Positions 28,266 to 36,396 of a stretch of 64,000 nt of DNA are shown in pieces. The stretch comes from Pseudooceanicola endophyticus (GTDB lineage: Bacteria > Pseudomonadota > Alphaproteobacteria > Rhodobacterales > Rhodobacteraceae), in the NCBI RefSeq assembly GCF_018760365.1, contig NZ_JAHIAB010000002.1, positions 496,001-560,000 on the forward strand, in the 5' to 3' direction. Each line of letters starts with the position of its first letter. Positions within the stretch are counted from its first letter, which is position 1. Below the pieces are notes generated by a model. The model ran no database searches. It had not been told where the DNA came from and saw nothing but the letters and a program-made list of their open reading frames with translations. Made by a program: the position numbers and the translations under genes.

Positions 28266-29369
28266 TCAGCCCGTCCGGGCAGCGGCCATTGGAGCGGCGA
28301 CCATCGGGAAGCGGGCGCGGAAGCAGGCGCCCCGGCCATCGGGCGGCTCCGCGCACCAGATCCGCCCGCCGTGACGCTGGACGATCTTGCGGCAGGTGGC
28401 CAGCCCGAGGCCGGTGCCGCTGCTGTCGCGGGCGCCGCGCAGCCGGCGGAACGGCTCAAAGATCATGTCCCGCTTGTCCGCGGGGACCCCGGGGCCGTTG
28501 TCACAGACCTCGAATTCCATCCAGCCACCGGCAAGCCTTGCGCGGATGGTGATCTCGGGCGGGCTGGCCTCGGAATAGCGCAGGCTGTTCGCCACCAGGT
28601 TCTGCACCAGCAGGCTGACCTGGGGCGGATCGCAGTCGAAGGCGGTGTCGCACAGCTCGGTGCGGATGCGGGCGCCGCGTTTGCCGATCTCGCCCTCCAG
28701 CAGGGTCAGCGCCGAGGTGACGATGCTGTTGGGCCGGGTTCGCAGCCGTTGCGGCACCCGGTCGTTGCGGATGTAGCTGGCCAGGCTGTCGATCAGATCC
28801 CCCATCAGCCGGGCCGAGCGCTGCACCAGAGCCGCCTCGCGGGTGACCGTCTCCAGGTCGCCCTCGGCGACGCTTTCGGCGATGATCTCGCTCAGGGCGC
28901 GGACCGAGTTGACCGGTGCGCGCAGGTCGTGGACCAGCACATGGGCGAAGGTTTCGAGCTCCCGGCGCTGCTCGTCCAGCTGGGCCCGCATCCGCGCGGT
29001 CTCCAGCCCGCGGCGCAGGATGCGCGAGACCGAGGCGGCGGTCAGCTGCTTTTTCGACACGTAATCCACTGCGCCCTGCTGGATCGCGCTTTTGGCGGTG
29101 TCCTCGCTGCCCTGGCCGGTCATCAGGACGACGGCGGTGCGCGGGTAGAGCCTGCGCAGGTCGGGCAGCAGCGCCAGGCCCGTGGTGCCGGGCAGCAGGT
29201 GGTCGAGGAAGATCAGCTCGGGTGTAGTGTCGCGCGGGGTCAGCGCCGCCGAGGCGCTGTCGGCCTCCTCGGCACTGGTCTCGATCTCGATGTCGTTCAG
29301 CAGGCGGCGCAGCAGCTTGCGATCCCCGGGGTCGTCGTCGACGATCAGGACACGGGTCGGCGCGGTCAC
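28266..29369 (-). CDS. Receiver-histidine kinase (REC-HisKA-HATPase)
   Basis: A soluble 367-aa protein with an N-terminal receiver (Asp56 in IFLDHLLPG) joined to a kinase core: H-box FAHVLVHDLRAPV (His147), then NLVANSLRYS, DNGPGVP and GTGLGLA. The receiver-first order lets the kinase be controlled by phosphorylation. It starts in the ATGA overlap with the receiver gene upstream, so the three genes 31236 to 28266 form one coupled operon. The stop codon lies 2 bases from a 9-bp minisatellite. Confidence 0.9.
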   Translation of the reverse strand: MTAPTRVLIVDDDPGDRKLLRRLLNDIEIETSAEEADSASAALTPRDTTPELIFLDHLLPGTTGLALLPDLRRLYPRTAVVLMTGQGSEDTAKSAIQQGAVDYVSKKQLTAASVSRILRRGLETARMRAQLDEQRRELETFAHVLVHDLRAPVNSVRALSEIIAESVAEGDLETVTREAALVQRSARLMGDLIDSLASYIRNDRVPQRLRTRPNSIVTSALTLLEGEIGKRGARIRTELCDTAFDCDPPQVSLLVQNLVANSLRYSEASPPEITIRARLAGGWMEFEVCDNGPGVPADKRDMIFEPFRRLRGARDSSGTGLGLATCRKIVQRHGGRIWCAEPPDGRGACFRARFPMVAAPMAAARTG

Positions 29370-29842
29370 GATGCGGCTCCGGGCGGTGGCATCCGGGGCA
29401 GCTCGATGACGCGCCAGTAATGGTCGAGCGTGCCGACCAGATCGAGGAAATCGGCGCCGGCGCGGTTCTTCAGGATGTAGCCGGCAATGTTCTGGGCATA
29501 GGCTTCGAACTTGTCGCGTTCGTCCCCCGATGTGGTCATGATGAAGACGATGGCCTGACGCAGGTTGGGATCGCGGCGGATCTCGGCCACCAGCTCCAGC
29601 CCGGTCATGCGCGGCATCTTGATATCGGCCAGGATCACGTAGGTTTCCGGCGGGGTGCCGGTTTCGCCGCGCAGGAAGGCCAGCGCCTCCAGCCCGTCGC
29701 GGAAGCGCAGGATCGGGTTGGCGATGCGGGCGCGGGCAAAGGCCCGCAGCACGGCCTTGGCATCGCCGTCGTCATCCTCCACCAGAATGATGTTGAGCGC
29801 CCGGGACAGGCGCTCGGGCGCGGGGGGCAGCGGCGGGCTCAT
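29366..29842 (-). CDS. Single-domain response regulator (Rcp1-like)
   Basis: A 158-aa receiver-only protein: acidic pocket VEDDDGD near the start, phosphoacceptor Asp73 in LADIKMPRMTG, Thr/Ser in MTTSG, Lys in LKNRAG. Such Rcp1-type receivers serve PAS or phytochrome kinases. The start at 29842 overlaps the stop of the upstream kinase (ATGA), and its own stop overlaps the next start, so it is made in step with both kinases. Confidence 0.9.
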   Translation of the reverse strand: MSPPLPPAPERLSRALNIILVEDDDGDAKAVLRAFARARIANPILRFRDGLEALAFLRGETGTPPETYVILADIKMPRMTGLELVAEIRRDPNLRQAIVFIMTTSGDERDKFEAYAQNIAGYILKNRAGADFLDLVGTLDHYWRVIELPRMPPPGAAS

Positions 29843-31236
29843 GCGGCGGTCTCCGTCCGGGGCGGGCACAGGGCCGCGCGGGGCCAGGTGACGCGGAAGG
29901 TGGTGCCGCGACCGCTGTCCGATTGCAGCTCGATCGTGCCGCCGACCAGCTGGACGGTCTTCTGCACCAGGGCCAGGCCCATGCCGCTGCCGTCGACCTC
30001 GTCCCGGGGGCGCAGGGTCTGGAACATCTCGAAGACCTTGTCGTGGAAGGCGGGCGGGATGCCGGGGCCATCGTCGCGGATGCTGAAGACCACCTGCGCC
30101 TCTGTCGGCGCGGCCTCCAGGTGCACGGTGCCGTTCGGGCGGTCGTGATGTTTCACGGCGTTGCCGATCAGGTTCAGCAGCACGCCCTGAAGCGGCATCT
30201 GGCGCATCTCCAGCGCCTCGAACACGGGGTCCGCGGTCACCTGAATGCCGGGCGGGCAGGCGATCAGGGCGCGGATCGTCTCCAGCATCTCGGCGCCGGT
30301 GACCATGCGTCCGCTGCCTTCGGTGCTGCGCCCGATGCGGGAATATTCCAGCAGGTCGTCCAGCAGCCGCTCCATCCGCTGCACCCGGCTGCGCAGCAGG
30401 TGCAGGCTTTCGCGGGTGTCCTCTGTCAGATGCGGCTCCAGGTCTTCTTCCAGCCAGCGCGAGGCATTGTCGATCACCCGCAGCGGCGCCTTCAGGTCAT
30501 GGGAGGCGACATAGGCGAAGGTGTCGAGCTCGGCGTTGGAGCGTTCCAGTTCCGCCACCAGCTCGCGCGTGCGGTGTTCGGTGGCGCGGGTGCCCGAGAC
30601 GTCACGGATCACCCCGATGTAGCGCGGCCCGACAGGGGTGGTCATGCGGCTGACCGACACTTCGATCGGCAGGGCGCGGCCATCGCGGTGACGCCCGTCC
30701 AGTTCGCGCCCGTCGCCCATCAGGATGGTCTCGTGGTTGAGCGCGCTGCGGGCCAGCCAGCCGGCATGGGTGCGGGCGATCTCCTCGGGCATGAGCCGCT
30801 CGATCGGCTGGCCGAGAAGTTCCTGCCGGGAAAAGCCGAACAGCCGCTCCGTGGCGGGGTTCAGCATTTCGATCCGGCCCTGGGCATCGGCGACGACGAC
30901 GCCGTCAACCATGCTGTCGATGATGGCATGGGCATCCGACATGCCCTGACGCAGCGCGGACTGCTGGGCGCTCAGCCGGTGGGCCAGCTGCTGCAGGCTG
31001 TCGGGCAGCGCCTCGGGCAGGGGGGCGCCACCGCCGGGCAGGCTGCGCGCCAGCCGCGCGATGTCGCGGCAGCGCGACAGCAGCAGCCAGCCGGTCAGCC
31101 CGGAGGCCAGCAGCGCCGGCAGCAGCTGTGCCGCCCAACCGGGCAACAGCGCGTCGCCCAGCAGGCCGGCGCCAAGGACCAGGGCCAGGCTGGCCAGCGA
31201 GGGCACGAGGACTTCCAGGCGCGGCAGCGGCAACAT
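29839..31236 (-). CDS. PAS-domain membrane sensor histidine kinase
   Basis: A 465-aa kinase with two hydrophobic segments in the first 55 residues and almost no periplasmic loop, a PAS domain (about 101-215, with NPATERLFGFSRQELLGQ), a HisKA with FAYVASHDLKAPLRVI (His246), and an HATPase with NLIGNAVKHHD, DDGPGIP and GSGMGLALV. It is the kind that sits beside Rcp1-like receivers. First gene of a three-gene coupled operon. Ribosome-site support for 31236 is weak (GGACGAG). Confidence 0.88.
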   Translation of the reverse strand: MLPLPRLEVLVPSLASLALVLGAGLLGDALLPGWAAQLLPALLASGLTGWLLLSRCRDIARLARSLPGGGAPLPEALPDSLQQLAHRLSAQQSALRQGMSDAHAIIDSMVDGVVVADAQGRIEMLNPATERLFGFSRQELLGQPIERLMPEEIARTHAGWLARSALNHETILMGDGRELDGRHRDGRALPIEVSVSRMTTPVGPRYIGVIRDVSGTRATEHRTRELVAELERSNAELDTFAYVASHDLKAPLRVIDNASRWLEEDLEPHLTEDTRESLHLLRSRVQRMERLLDDLLEYSRIGRSTEGSGRMVTGAEMLETIRALIACPPGIQVTADPVFEALEMRQMPLQGVLLNLIGNAVKHHDRPNGTVHLEAAPTEAQVVFSIRDDGPGIPPAFHDKVFEMFQTLRPRDEVDGSGMGLALVQKTVQLVGGTIELQSDSGRGTTFRVTWPRAALCPPRTETAA

Positions 31237-31363
31237 CTACATCTCGTCCATTGGCAACAGGAAGAGCAGGCACAGGGCAGCACCCGGGCGGGCGGCCTGA
31301 CACGGGGGTAACCGAGGAAGTGTTGTGATCGGGTTAGCAGGCGCGGAAAAACCGCCCTGGTGC

Positions 31364-31828
31364 CTAGCCGTGCCACTCCAGCGCGAAAGTTTCGCACTGC
31401 CGGCGGGCCTTCCGGGTCTGCCAGGCCCAGAACAGCCGCAGCCGGTCGCCGGGACGGGCGCCGCGCAGCTTGATCTCCAGCCGGGTGAAATCGCTGGTGT
31501 TGCGGCGCGCGCCGTCCTCGGGCCGGGGCGGGGCGGCGCAGATGCTCTGGTCCAGCAGGATGCGGCCATGGGCCATCGCCTCGCGCAGCTGCAAGGCCAC
31601 GGCGCGGTTGCTGCAGCGCAGCTCCAGCAGGTCGACGGCCACGGTGCTGGTGTTGCGCACGGCGATGATGCAGGTGACGCCACCGTCGCCGGAATCGAAT
31701 TGCCAGAAGTCGAAATCGGGATGCGCCAGCGCCCGCATCCGCCGGCGCCGGATCAGCACGATCCCCCCCGCGAGCCCCAGACAGACATAGAGCAGGCAGA
31801 GGCCTTCGGTGAACAGCGTGGCGGTCAT
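31364..31828 (-). CDS. Hypothetical membrane-anchored protein
   Basis: A 154-aa protein with one N-terminal membrane helix (GLCLLYVCLGLAGGIVLI) followed by basic residues and a soluble domain that reads like a beta-sandwich (CIIAVRNTSTVAVDLLELRC, then RLRLFWAWQT). I do not recognise the family. It lies upstream of the PAS kinase operon on the same strand and downstream of a near-CtrA site (31950-31964), which suggests membership in the same signalling neighbourhood. Confidence 0.6.
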   Translation of the reverse strand: MTATLFTEGLCLLYVCLGLAGGIVLIRRRRMRALAHPDFDFWQFDSGDGGVTCIIAVRNTSTVAVDLLELRCSNRAVALQLREAMAHGRILLDQSICAAPPRPEDGARRNTSDFTRLEIKLRGARPGDRLRLFWAWQTRKARRQCETFALEWHG

Positions 31829-32057
31829 CTCGGAGCCTTTCGGGGCAGCGGGCGGGCGCGCGAAGGCTGCGGAAGGCCGAAGTCCGGAGCCCGGAACGAC
31901 GATTTGCAGGCGCGCTGGAAGCAGGCGGGCGGACGAGTCTGGGGCGTGATTAACCGCAAGTTGACCAAGCTGCCAAGTTTTTTGACCGTCCGGACGAGGG
32001 AAAACCCGTGTTCACATCGATTGTACACGCGAACGTGCGCATTTCCCGGCCGATCGC
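31829..32057. other. Intergenic gap upstream of the 154-aa gene
   Basis: No gene seen. Apart from the near-CtrA motif at 31950-31964 (TTAA-CCGCAAG-TTGA, one base off), nothing stands out; likely promoter DNA. The segment is less GC-rich than its surroundings. Confidence 0.5.
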
Positions 32058-32252
32058 TCAGCGGAAGTCCGTGCGGGCCGCACGCAGCAGGTCGAAAAGC
32101 GCATCGGTGCCGCTGCGGTCAAGCTTGAGGCAGCAGGGGCCGCCGGGCGACATCACCTCGATCTCGCAGCCGGTCAGGCGACCGTCGCCATCGCTGCGCA
32201 GGCGACCGCCCAGAATGCGTCGGATCTCGATCGGGGGAAGGGTTGCTGGCAC
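32058..32252 (-). CDS. Small hypothetical protein linked to a CtrA box
   Basis: A 64-aa frame starting at GTG 32252 with AAGG seven bases upstream. The protein looks like strand-strand-helix (GCEIEVMSPGGPCCLKL, then GTDALFDLLRAART) and has three cysteines. I do not recognise it. A perfect CtrA box (32305-32319) lies 52 bases upstream, exactly the distance seen at cckA, which supports this being a real gene. Confidence 0.5.
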   Translation of the reverse strand: MPATLPPIEIRRILGGRLRSDGDGRLTGCEIEVMSPGGPCCLKLDRSGTDALFDLLRAARTDFR

Positions 32253-32304
32253 CGGGACACCTTTCGGGCTGAGCGGGAGGTGTCCTGAGCTAAGGCCGCC
32301 GCGG

Positions 32305-32319
32305 TTAATGGGCGGTTAA
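32305..32319 (-). promoter_or_regulatory. CtrA box upstream of the 64-aa gene
   Basis: TTAA-TGGGCGG-TTAA, a perfect TTAA-N7-TTAA site followed by C, between the lone receiver gene and the small gene. Confidence 0.6.
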
Positions 32320-32389
32320 CGCTGCTGTGCAGCATTAGGGCAGTCGCAGGGTTTCCGGCGCGGGCCGGTGGACGGCCCGGCGGAGGTGG

Positions 32390-32761
32390 TCAATGGACGG
32401 GACCCAGGGCCTCTTCCAGGACGTCGCGCAGGGCGTCGAGGGACAGCGGCTTGCGCAGGATCCGGGCGTCGGCGAAATCGGCCGGTCGGCTGGCGGCCTG
32501 GCCCAGACCGGAGACAAAGCGCAGGGTCAGGGCGGGCCGGCGCTGGCGCAGCCGCGCGGCCAGGGCAAAGCCGGTGTCGCCGGGGCCCGGGCGGATGTCG
32601 ATCAGCGCCAGGGCGATGCCGGGTTCGACCGCCAGCGCCGCCAGGGCGGCCTCGGCACCGCTGGCGGTCAGGGCCGGGTAGCCCAGCCTGCAGCAGGCTT
32701 TGGCCGTGATGTCGGAAAGCTCGGCGTCGTCGTCGATGATCAGCAGGCTGCAGGCGGTCAT
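32390..32761 (-). CDS. Single-domain response regulator
   Basis: A 123-aa receiver: acidic pocket LLIIDDDAELS, phosphoacceptor Asp55 in ALIDIRPG, conserved Ser/Thr as VSG, Lys in ILRKPLSLD. No output domain, so it acts by protein contact or as a phosphate sink. Start 32761 has GGAGTG upstream. Members of this type often serve hybrid kinases; nearby candidates are the PAS kinase and receiver-kinase. Confidence 0.85.
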   Translation of the reverse strand: MTACSLLIIDDDAELSDITAKACCRLGYPALTASGAEAALAALAVEPGIALALIDIRPGPGDTGFALAARLRQRRPALTLRFVSGLGQAASRPADFADARILRKPLSLDALRDVLEEALGPVH

Positions 32762-32792
32762 TGGCACTCCGGTCCGGATGGCTGGGATCAGC

Positions 32793-34220
32793 CTAGACGC
32801 CGGTGGGGCCGTCCAGCAACCGTCGCGCGGCCTTTCCGAGGCTGCGGGCCCCGCGACGAATTGCCGTAAGGTCATGGCCGGAGAATCCAAGGATCAGAGC
32901 TTCCTCTCCCGGCGGGCCGAAGCGACAGTCCGAAAGCAGTCGCAGCACCGGGCCGTCGCTGCGGCGCAGCTTCGCCAGTGCCCTAGGCGAAAGCCCGGGA
33001 CCGGCGCGCACCACCATGTGCAGCCCCTGGTCGGGAACCTCGGGGACCAGCGCGCCGCCGGAACTTTCGCGCAGCTCGGCGGCCAGCAGGTCGCGGGCGG
33101 TGCGGTAGCTGCGCCCGACCCGCCGCAGGTGGCGCGCCAGGTGGCCCTCGCGCATCAGCTCGGCCAGGGCCTCCTGCAGGAAGGGGGCCGAGAACCGGTC
33201 GAGGGCGGCGCGCGCGGCCAGCACCGGGCGCAGCGCGCGCGGCGGCAGCACCAGATAGCCGATCCGCAGACCGGGAAAGACCATCTTGGCGAAGGTTCCG
33301 ATGTAGATCACGTGGTCCGGCGCCAGACCCGCCAGCGCCGAGAGCGGCGGCCCGGCATAGCGGAATTCGCTGTCGTAATCATCCTCAAGGATCCAGGCGC
33401 CGGTGCTGCGTGCCCAGTCGATCAGCTGGACACGGCGCGTCATCTCAAGCGTGCGGCCCAGCGGAAACTGGTGCGAGGGGGTGACATAGGCGGCAACCGC
33501 CTGCGGGGAGAGCGCGCGCCCCGCCGCCACGTCGATCCCGGCGGCATCGACGGGCACCGGCACGGGGGACATCCCCGCCGCGATCAGCGTATCGCGCGAG
33601 GTGGTGTAGCCGGGATCCTCCATCCAGACCGGGGCGCCGTCGGGCAGCAGCGCATCAAGGCAAAGCCGCAGCCCGTGCTGGGTGCCGCTGACCACGACGA
33701 TGCAGTCGGGATCGCAGGCCAGGCCGCGATGGGCGGCCAGGAAGGCGGCGATTTCCCGGCGCAGGGCGGGCGACCCGCGCGGATCGCCGTAGCTCAGCAG
33801 GTCGGGGCCGGCCTGGGCGATGGCCCGGCGGGTGGCGGCGCCGAGGCGCGCCAGAAGATCCGGCGTCGCCTCGGTCTGGCCCAGGGCGAAGGCCTCCTGC
33901 CGGCGGTCCCACAGATCGGGCTGCGGCGGTTGCGCGGGGGCCTCGTGCGGCGGCGGGGGCAGGCTGGCGGCCACGAAGGTCCCGGCGCCGGGGCGCGCCT
34001 CGGTCAACCCGTCGGCGGCCAGCTGTTCATAGGCCTCGACCACCATGTTGCGCCCGAGGCCCAGCTGGCCCGCCAGCGCCCGCGACGAGGGCAGCGCGCG
34101 CCCCGGCGCCAGCCGTCCCGACAGGATCGCCGCGCGCAGCCCCATGTGCAGGCGCCGCGCCTGTCCGTGGATCGCCGGATCAAGGTCGAGCGGGGGAAGG
34201 GGTAGCGAAGTGGTTGGCAA
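32793..34220 (-). CDS. MocR/PdxR-type GntR regulator with aminotransferase-like domain
   Basis: A 475-aa regulator: GntR winged helix at the N-terminus (LRAAILSGRLAPGRALPSSR, then LGLGRNMVVEAYEQL), a linker, and a fold-type I aminotransferase-like domain that binds PLP (SYGDPRGSPALRREI, VSGTQHGL, EDDYDSEF, and the PLP lysine in GTFAKMVFPGLRIGY). The best start is TTG at 34220, five bases after GAGG and where family homology begins; an ATG at 34146 would cut into the DNA-binding domain. Divergent from a flavin-oxidase-like gene that it probably controls. Confidence 0.9.
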   Translation of the reverse strand: MPTTSLPLPPLDLDPAIHGQARRLHMGLRAAILSGRLAPGRALPSSRALAGQLGLGRNMVVEAYEQLAADGLTEARPGAGTFVAASLPPPPHEAPAQPPQPDLWDRRQEAFALGQTEATPDLLARLGAATRRAIAQAGPDLLSYGDPRGSPALRREIAAFLAAHRGLACDPDCIVVVSGTQHGLRLCLDALLPDGAPVWMEDPGYTTSRDTLIAAGMSPVPVPVDAAGIDVAAGRALSPQAVAAYVTPSHQFPLGRTLEMTRRVQLIDWARSTGAWILEDDYDSEFRYAGPPLSALAGLAPDHVIYIGTFAKMVFPGLRIGYLVLPPRALRPVLAARAALDRFSAPFLQEALAELMREGHLARHLRRVGRSYRTARDLLAAELRESSGGALVPEVPDQGLHMVVRAGPGLSPRALAKLRRSDGPVLRLLSDCRFGPPGEEALILGFSGHDLTAIRRGARSLGKAARRLLDGPTGV

Positions 34221-34231
34221 ATTCGCCTCGG

Positions 34232-34255
34232 AACTGGACCTGTTTGCAACCAGTT
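34232..34255. promoter_or_regulatory. Inverted repeat between MocR gene and PNPOx-like gene
   Basis: AACTGG (34232-34237) and CCAGTT (34250-34255) with a 12-base spacer, inside the 78-bp divergent gap. Candidate MocR operator. Confidence 0.3.
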
Positions 34256-34298
34256 TGCCGCCGTACTGCTGGGTCAGCAAGAGAAAGGATGCCTTCCC

Positions 34299-35027
34299 AT
34301 GTCCGAGATGACCCAGACCGCCAGCTATCCCGTCGATGCCACCAACCGCGTCAAGCGCGCCCATGAGCGGGGCGCCTATGACCACGAGACGGTGCACCTG
34401 CTGCTTGATTCCGCGATGCTGGCCCATGTGGCCTATGTGATCGACGGCCAGCCCTTCTGCACGCCGACGCTGTTCTGGCGCGAGGGGACGCGGCTCTACT
34501 GGCACGGCAGCTCGGCCAGCCGGATGCTGCGCAACCTCTCGAAGGGGGAACCGGCCTGCCTGACGGTGACGCATTTCGACAGCGTGGTGCTGGGGCGCTC
34601 TGCGATGCACCATTCCGCCGATTACCGCGCGGTGATGGCCTTTGGTCAGGCCAGGCTGGTCAGCGATCCGCAGGAGAAGGCGCAGGCGCTGACCATGATG
34701 GTGGACCGCTTCTTCCCCGAGCGCACGGCGCTGCTGCGCCCGATGACGGTGCAGGAAAGCAAGGCGACCTCGGTCGTGGTGATGGAGATCGAGAAGGCCT
34801 CGGCCAAGATCCGCGACAAGGGGATCGCCGATGACGAGGAGGACTACGCCCTGCCGATCCATGCCGAGCGCATCCCGCTGCACACGGTGATCGGCACGCC
34901 CGAACCCTGCGTGCGGATGCCTGCCGGTGTTGCGCGCCCGGACACCCTGGCGGAGTGGGCCGACGGGCGGCTGCTGGAAAAGACCCTGCGGCGGGCCTAT
35001 GCCAGCGCCTATGCGGTACCGGCGTAG
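34299..35027 (+). CDS. Pyridoxamine 5'-phosphate oxidase-like flavoprotein
   Basis: A 242-aa protein with the split-barrel FMN-binding fold: LLDSAMLAHVAYVIDGQPFCTPTLFW at the N-terminus, RLYWHGSSASRML, then a strand with VVLGRSAMHHSADYR. These are features of the PNPOx-like (Nim-type) FMN proteins, which are often the divergent partner of a MocR regulator. Substrate is unknown and it need not oxidise pyridoxamine phosphate. Its end overlaps convergent cbiZ by 19 bases. Confidence 0.82.
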   Translation: MSEMTQTASYPVDATNRVKRAHERGAYDHETVHLLLDSAMLAHVAYVIDGQPFCTPTLFWREGTRLYWHGSSASRMLRNLSKGEPACLTVTHFDSVVLGRSAMHHSADYRAVMAFGQARLVSDPQEKAQALTMMVDRFFPERTALLRPMTVQESKATSVVVMEIEKASAKIRDKGIADDEEDYALPIHAERIPLHTVIGTPEPCVRMPAGVARPDTLAEWADGRLLEKTLRRAYASAYAVPA

Positions 35028-35656
35028 GCGCGGCGCCAGTCCTGCACGCCGGCAGAGATGACCGCCAGCACGGCACGGCCGATGGCCTCGCCCAGGGGGG
35101 TGTGCAGCCCGGCATGAAGGGCGCTGCCCTCCGGCGCGGCGATGGCGATGCAATCGGTGCCGGTCCCGGTGGCGGGGCCGGTCTCCAGCGGCAGCTGCGC
35201 TTCCAGCAGGGCGGTGGTGCGGGCCTGCGTGGCGATCGAGAGCGCCTCGATCAGCGCGGCGGGGGCCAGCGGCAGGGCGCATTTCACGGCCAGGTTGATG
35301 GTGCCCCAGCTGCGCGGGATCACCGGACGCCGGGTGCCGATACGTTCGGCATTCGACAGGCCCAGGGTGGCCACGGCGGTGACATGGACACCCTCCACCT
35401 GCGCCTCGGCGCGGTGGTGGGCGGAAACGTCGCGCGCGGTCAGGAAACAGACCGCATCGGAGGCGTCGCGGGCGACCAGCTGGCGTTCCAGCCAGTCGGT
35501 GGCGTCCAGATGCGGCGGCAGGTCGGCATTGCGGACCTCGCGCCACAGGATGCGGGAGGCGGGAACGAGGCCGGGGCGCCAGGGCGCCCAGCTCAGGACC
35601 TGGCAGGAATCCTCAAGGTCGAAATCCAGCCAGGGGCGGTGCAGGGTCAGGGTCAT
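35009..35656 (-). CDS. cbiZ: Adenosylcobinamide amidohydrolase CbiZ
   Basis: Cleaves the aminopropanol side chain from adenosylcobinamide or pseudocobalamin to give adenosylcobyric acid, allowing remodelling of scavenged corrinoids. The 215 aa include the CbiZ motifs GLSNAERIG, SWGTINLAV and GTGTDCIAIA. It is the last gene of a coupled operon with the ABC importer genes, in ATGA-type overlap, which is the usual context. With bluB at 21588 it makes a salvage-plus-lower-ligand set. Confidence 0.93.
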   Translation of the reverse strand: MTLTLHRPWLDFDLEDSCQVLSWAPWRPGLVPASRILWREVRNADLPPHLDATDWLERQLVARDASDAVCFLTARDVSAHHRAEAQVEGVHVTAVATLGLSNAERIGTRRPVIPRSWGTINLAVKCALPLAPAALIEALSIATQARTTALLEAQLPLETGPATGTGTDCIAIAAPEGSALHAGLHTPLGEAIGRAVLAVISAGVQDWRRAYAGTA

Positions 35657-36396
35657 AGCGTTGTCAGGGGTTGGAAAACGGGACCATTGGGCGTGTCGGC
35701 CCGGTAGGCGGTGATGCGGAAGGCGCGGGCGACCAGGCCCGGGCTCAGGACCTCTTCGGGCGGGCCGTCGGCCAGCAATTGCCCCTCGGCCAGCAGGATC
35801 AGCCGGGTGCAGTGGCGCGCGGCAAGGCCCAGATCGTGCAGCGACAGGATCACGCCGCGCCCCTCGTCGGCGAGCATCCGAAGGGCGGTCATGGTGGCGA
35901 TCTGGTGCTCGGGATCAAGCCCGGCGATGGGTTCGTCCGCCAGCAGCACCGGGGCCTCCTGCGCCAGGGCGCGGGCCAGCAGCACCCGCGCCTGTTCCCC
36001 GCCCGAAAGCCGCGTCGCGCGGCGGTGGCGCAGCCGTTGCAGGCCCATCCGGTCCAGCGCCGCCTCGATGGCGGCATGGTCCTGGGCCGGGCGGGCGCGG
36101 TGCGGCAGGCGCCCCAGGGCCACCAGATCCTCGACCCGCACCGGCCAGGCAATGTCGCGTGCCTGGGGCATCCAGGCGGCCTTCAGCGCCCGCGCCCCGG
36201 GGGACAGGGCCGCCAGAGAGCTGCTGCCGCCATGGGGCAGCAGCCCCAGGATCGCCCGCATCAGCGTGGTCTTGCCGGCGCCGTTGGGCCCGATCAGCCC
36301 GACCAGCTCTCCGGGGGCCAGATCAAGGGAGACCTCTTCGAAGATCACCCGGTCGCGCAGGGTGACGGCCAGGTTGCGGCAGGACAGCAGGCTCAT
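35653..36396 (-). CDS. btuD: Corrinoid ABC transporter ATP-binding protein
   Basis: A 247-aa ATPase of the FecE/BtuD class: Walker A GPNGAGKTT (36-44), signature LSGGEQARV, Walker B VLLADEP and the switch His in ILSLHDL. Overlaps btuC upstream and cbiZ downstream by 4 bases each. Corrinoid specificity is inferred from cbiZ. Confidence 0.9.
   Translation of the reverse strand: MSLLSCRNLAVTLRDRVIFEEVSLDLAPGELVGLIGPNGAGKTTLMRAILGLLPHGGSSSLAALSPGARALKAAWMPQARDIAWPVRVEDLVALGRLPHRARPAQDHAAIEAALDRMGLQRLRHRRATRLSGGEQARVLLARALAQEAPVLLADEPIAGLDPEHQIATMTALRMLADEGRGVILSLHDLGLAARHCTRLILLAEGQLLADGPPEEVLSPGLVARAFRITAYRADTPNGPVFQPLTTL

Noticed and set aside
28003-28552. Open frames encoding Ala-Asn-Arg, Leu-Ala-Arg or Val-Gly-Ala repeats
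   Set aside because: Produced by the CGCCAACCG array; no ribosome site and they run into the convergent kinase gene.
34241-34250. TTTGCAAC motif in the MocR/PNPOx gap
   Set aside because: Single imperfect copy without a partner at 12 or 22 bases.
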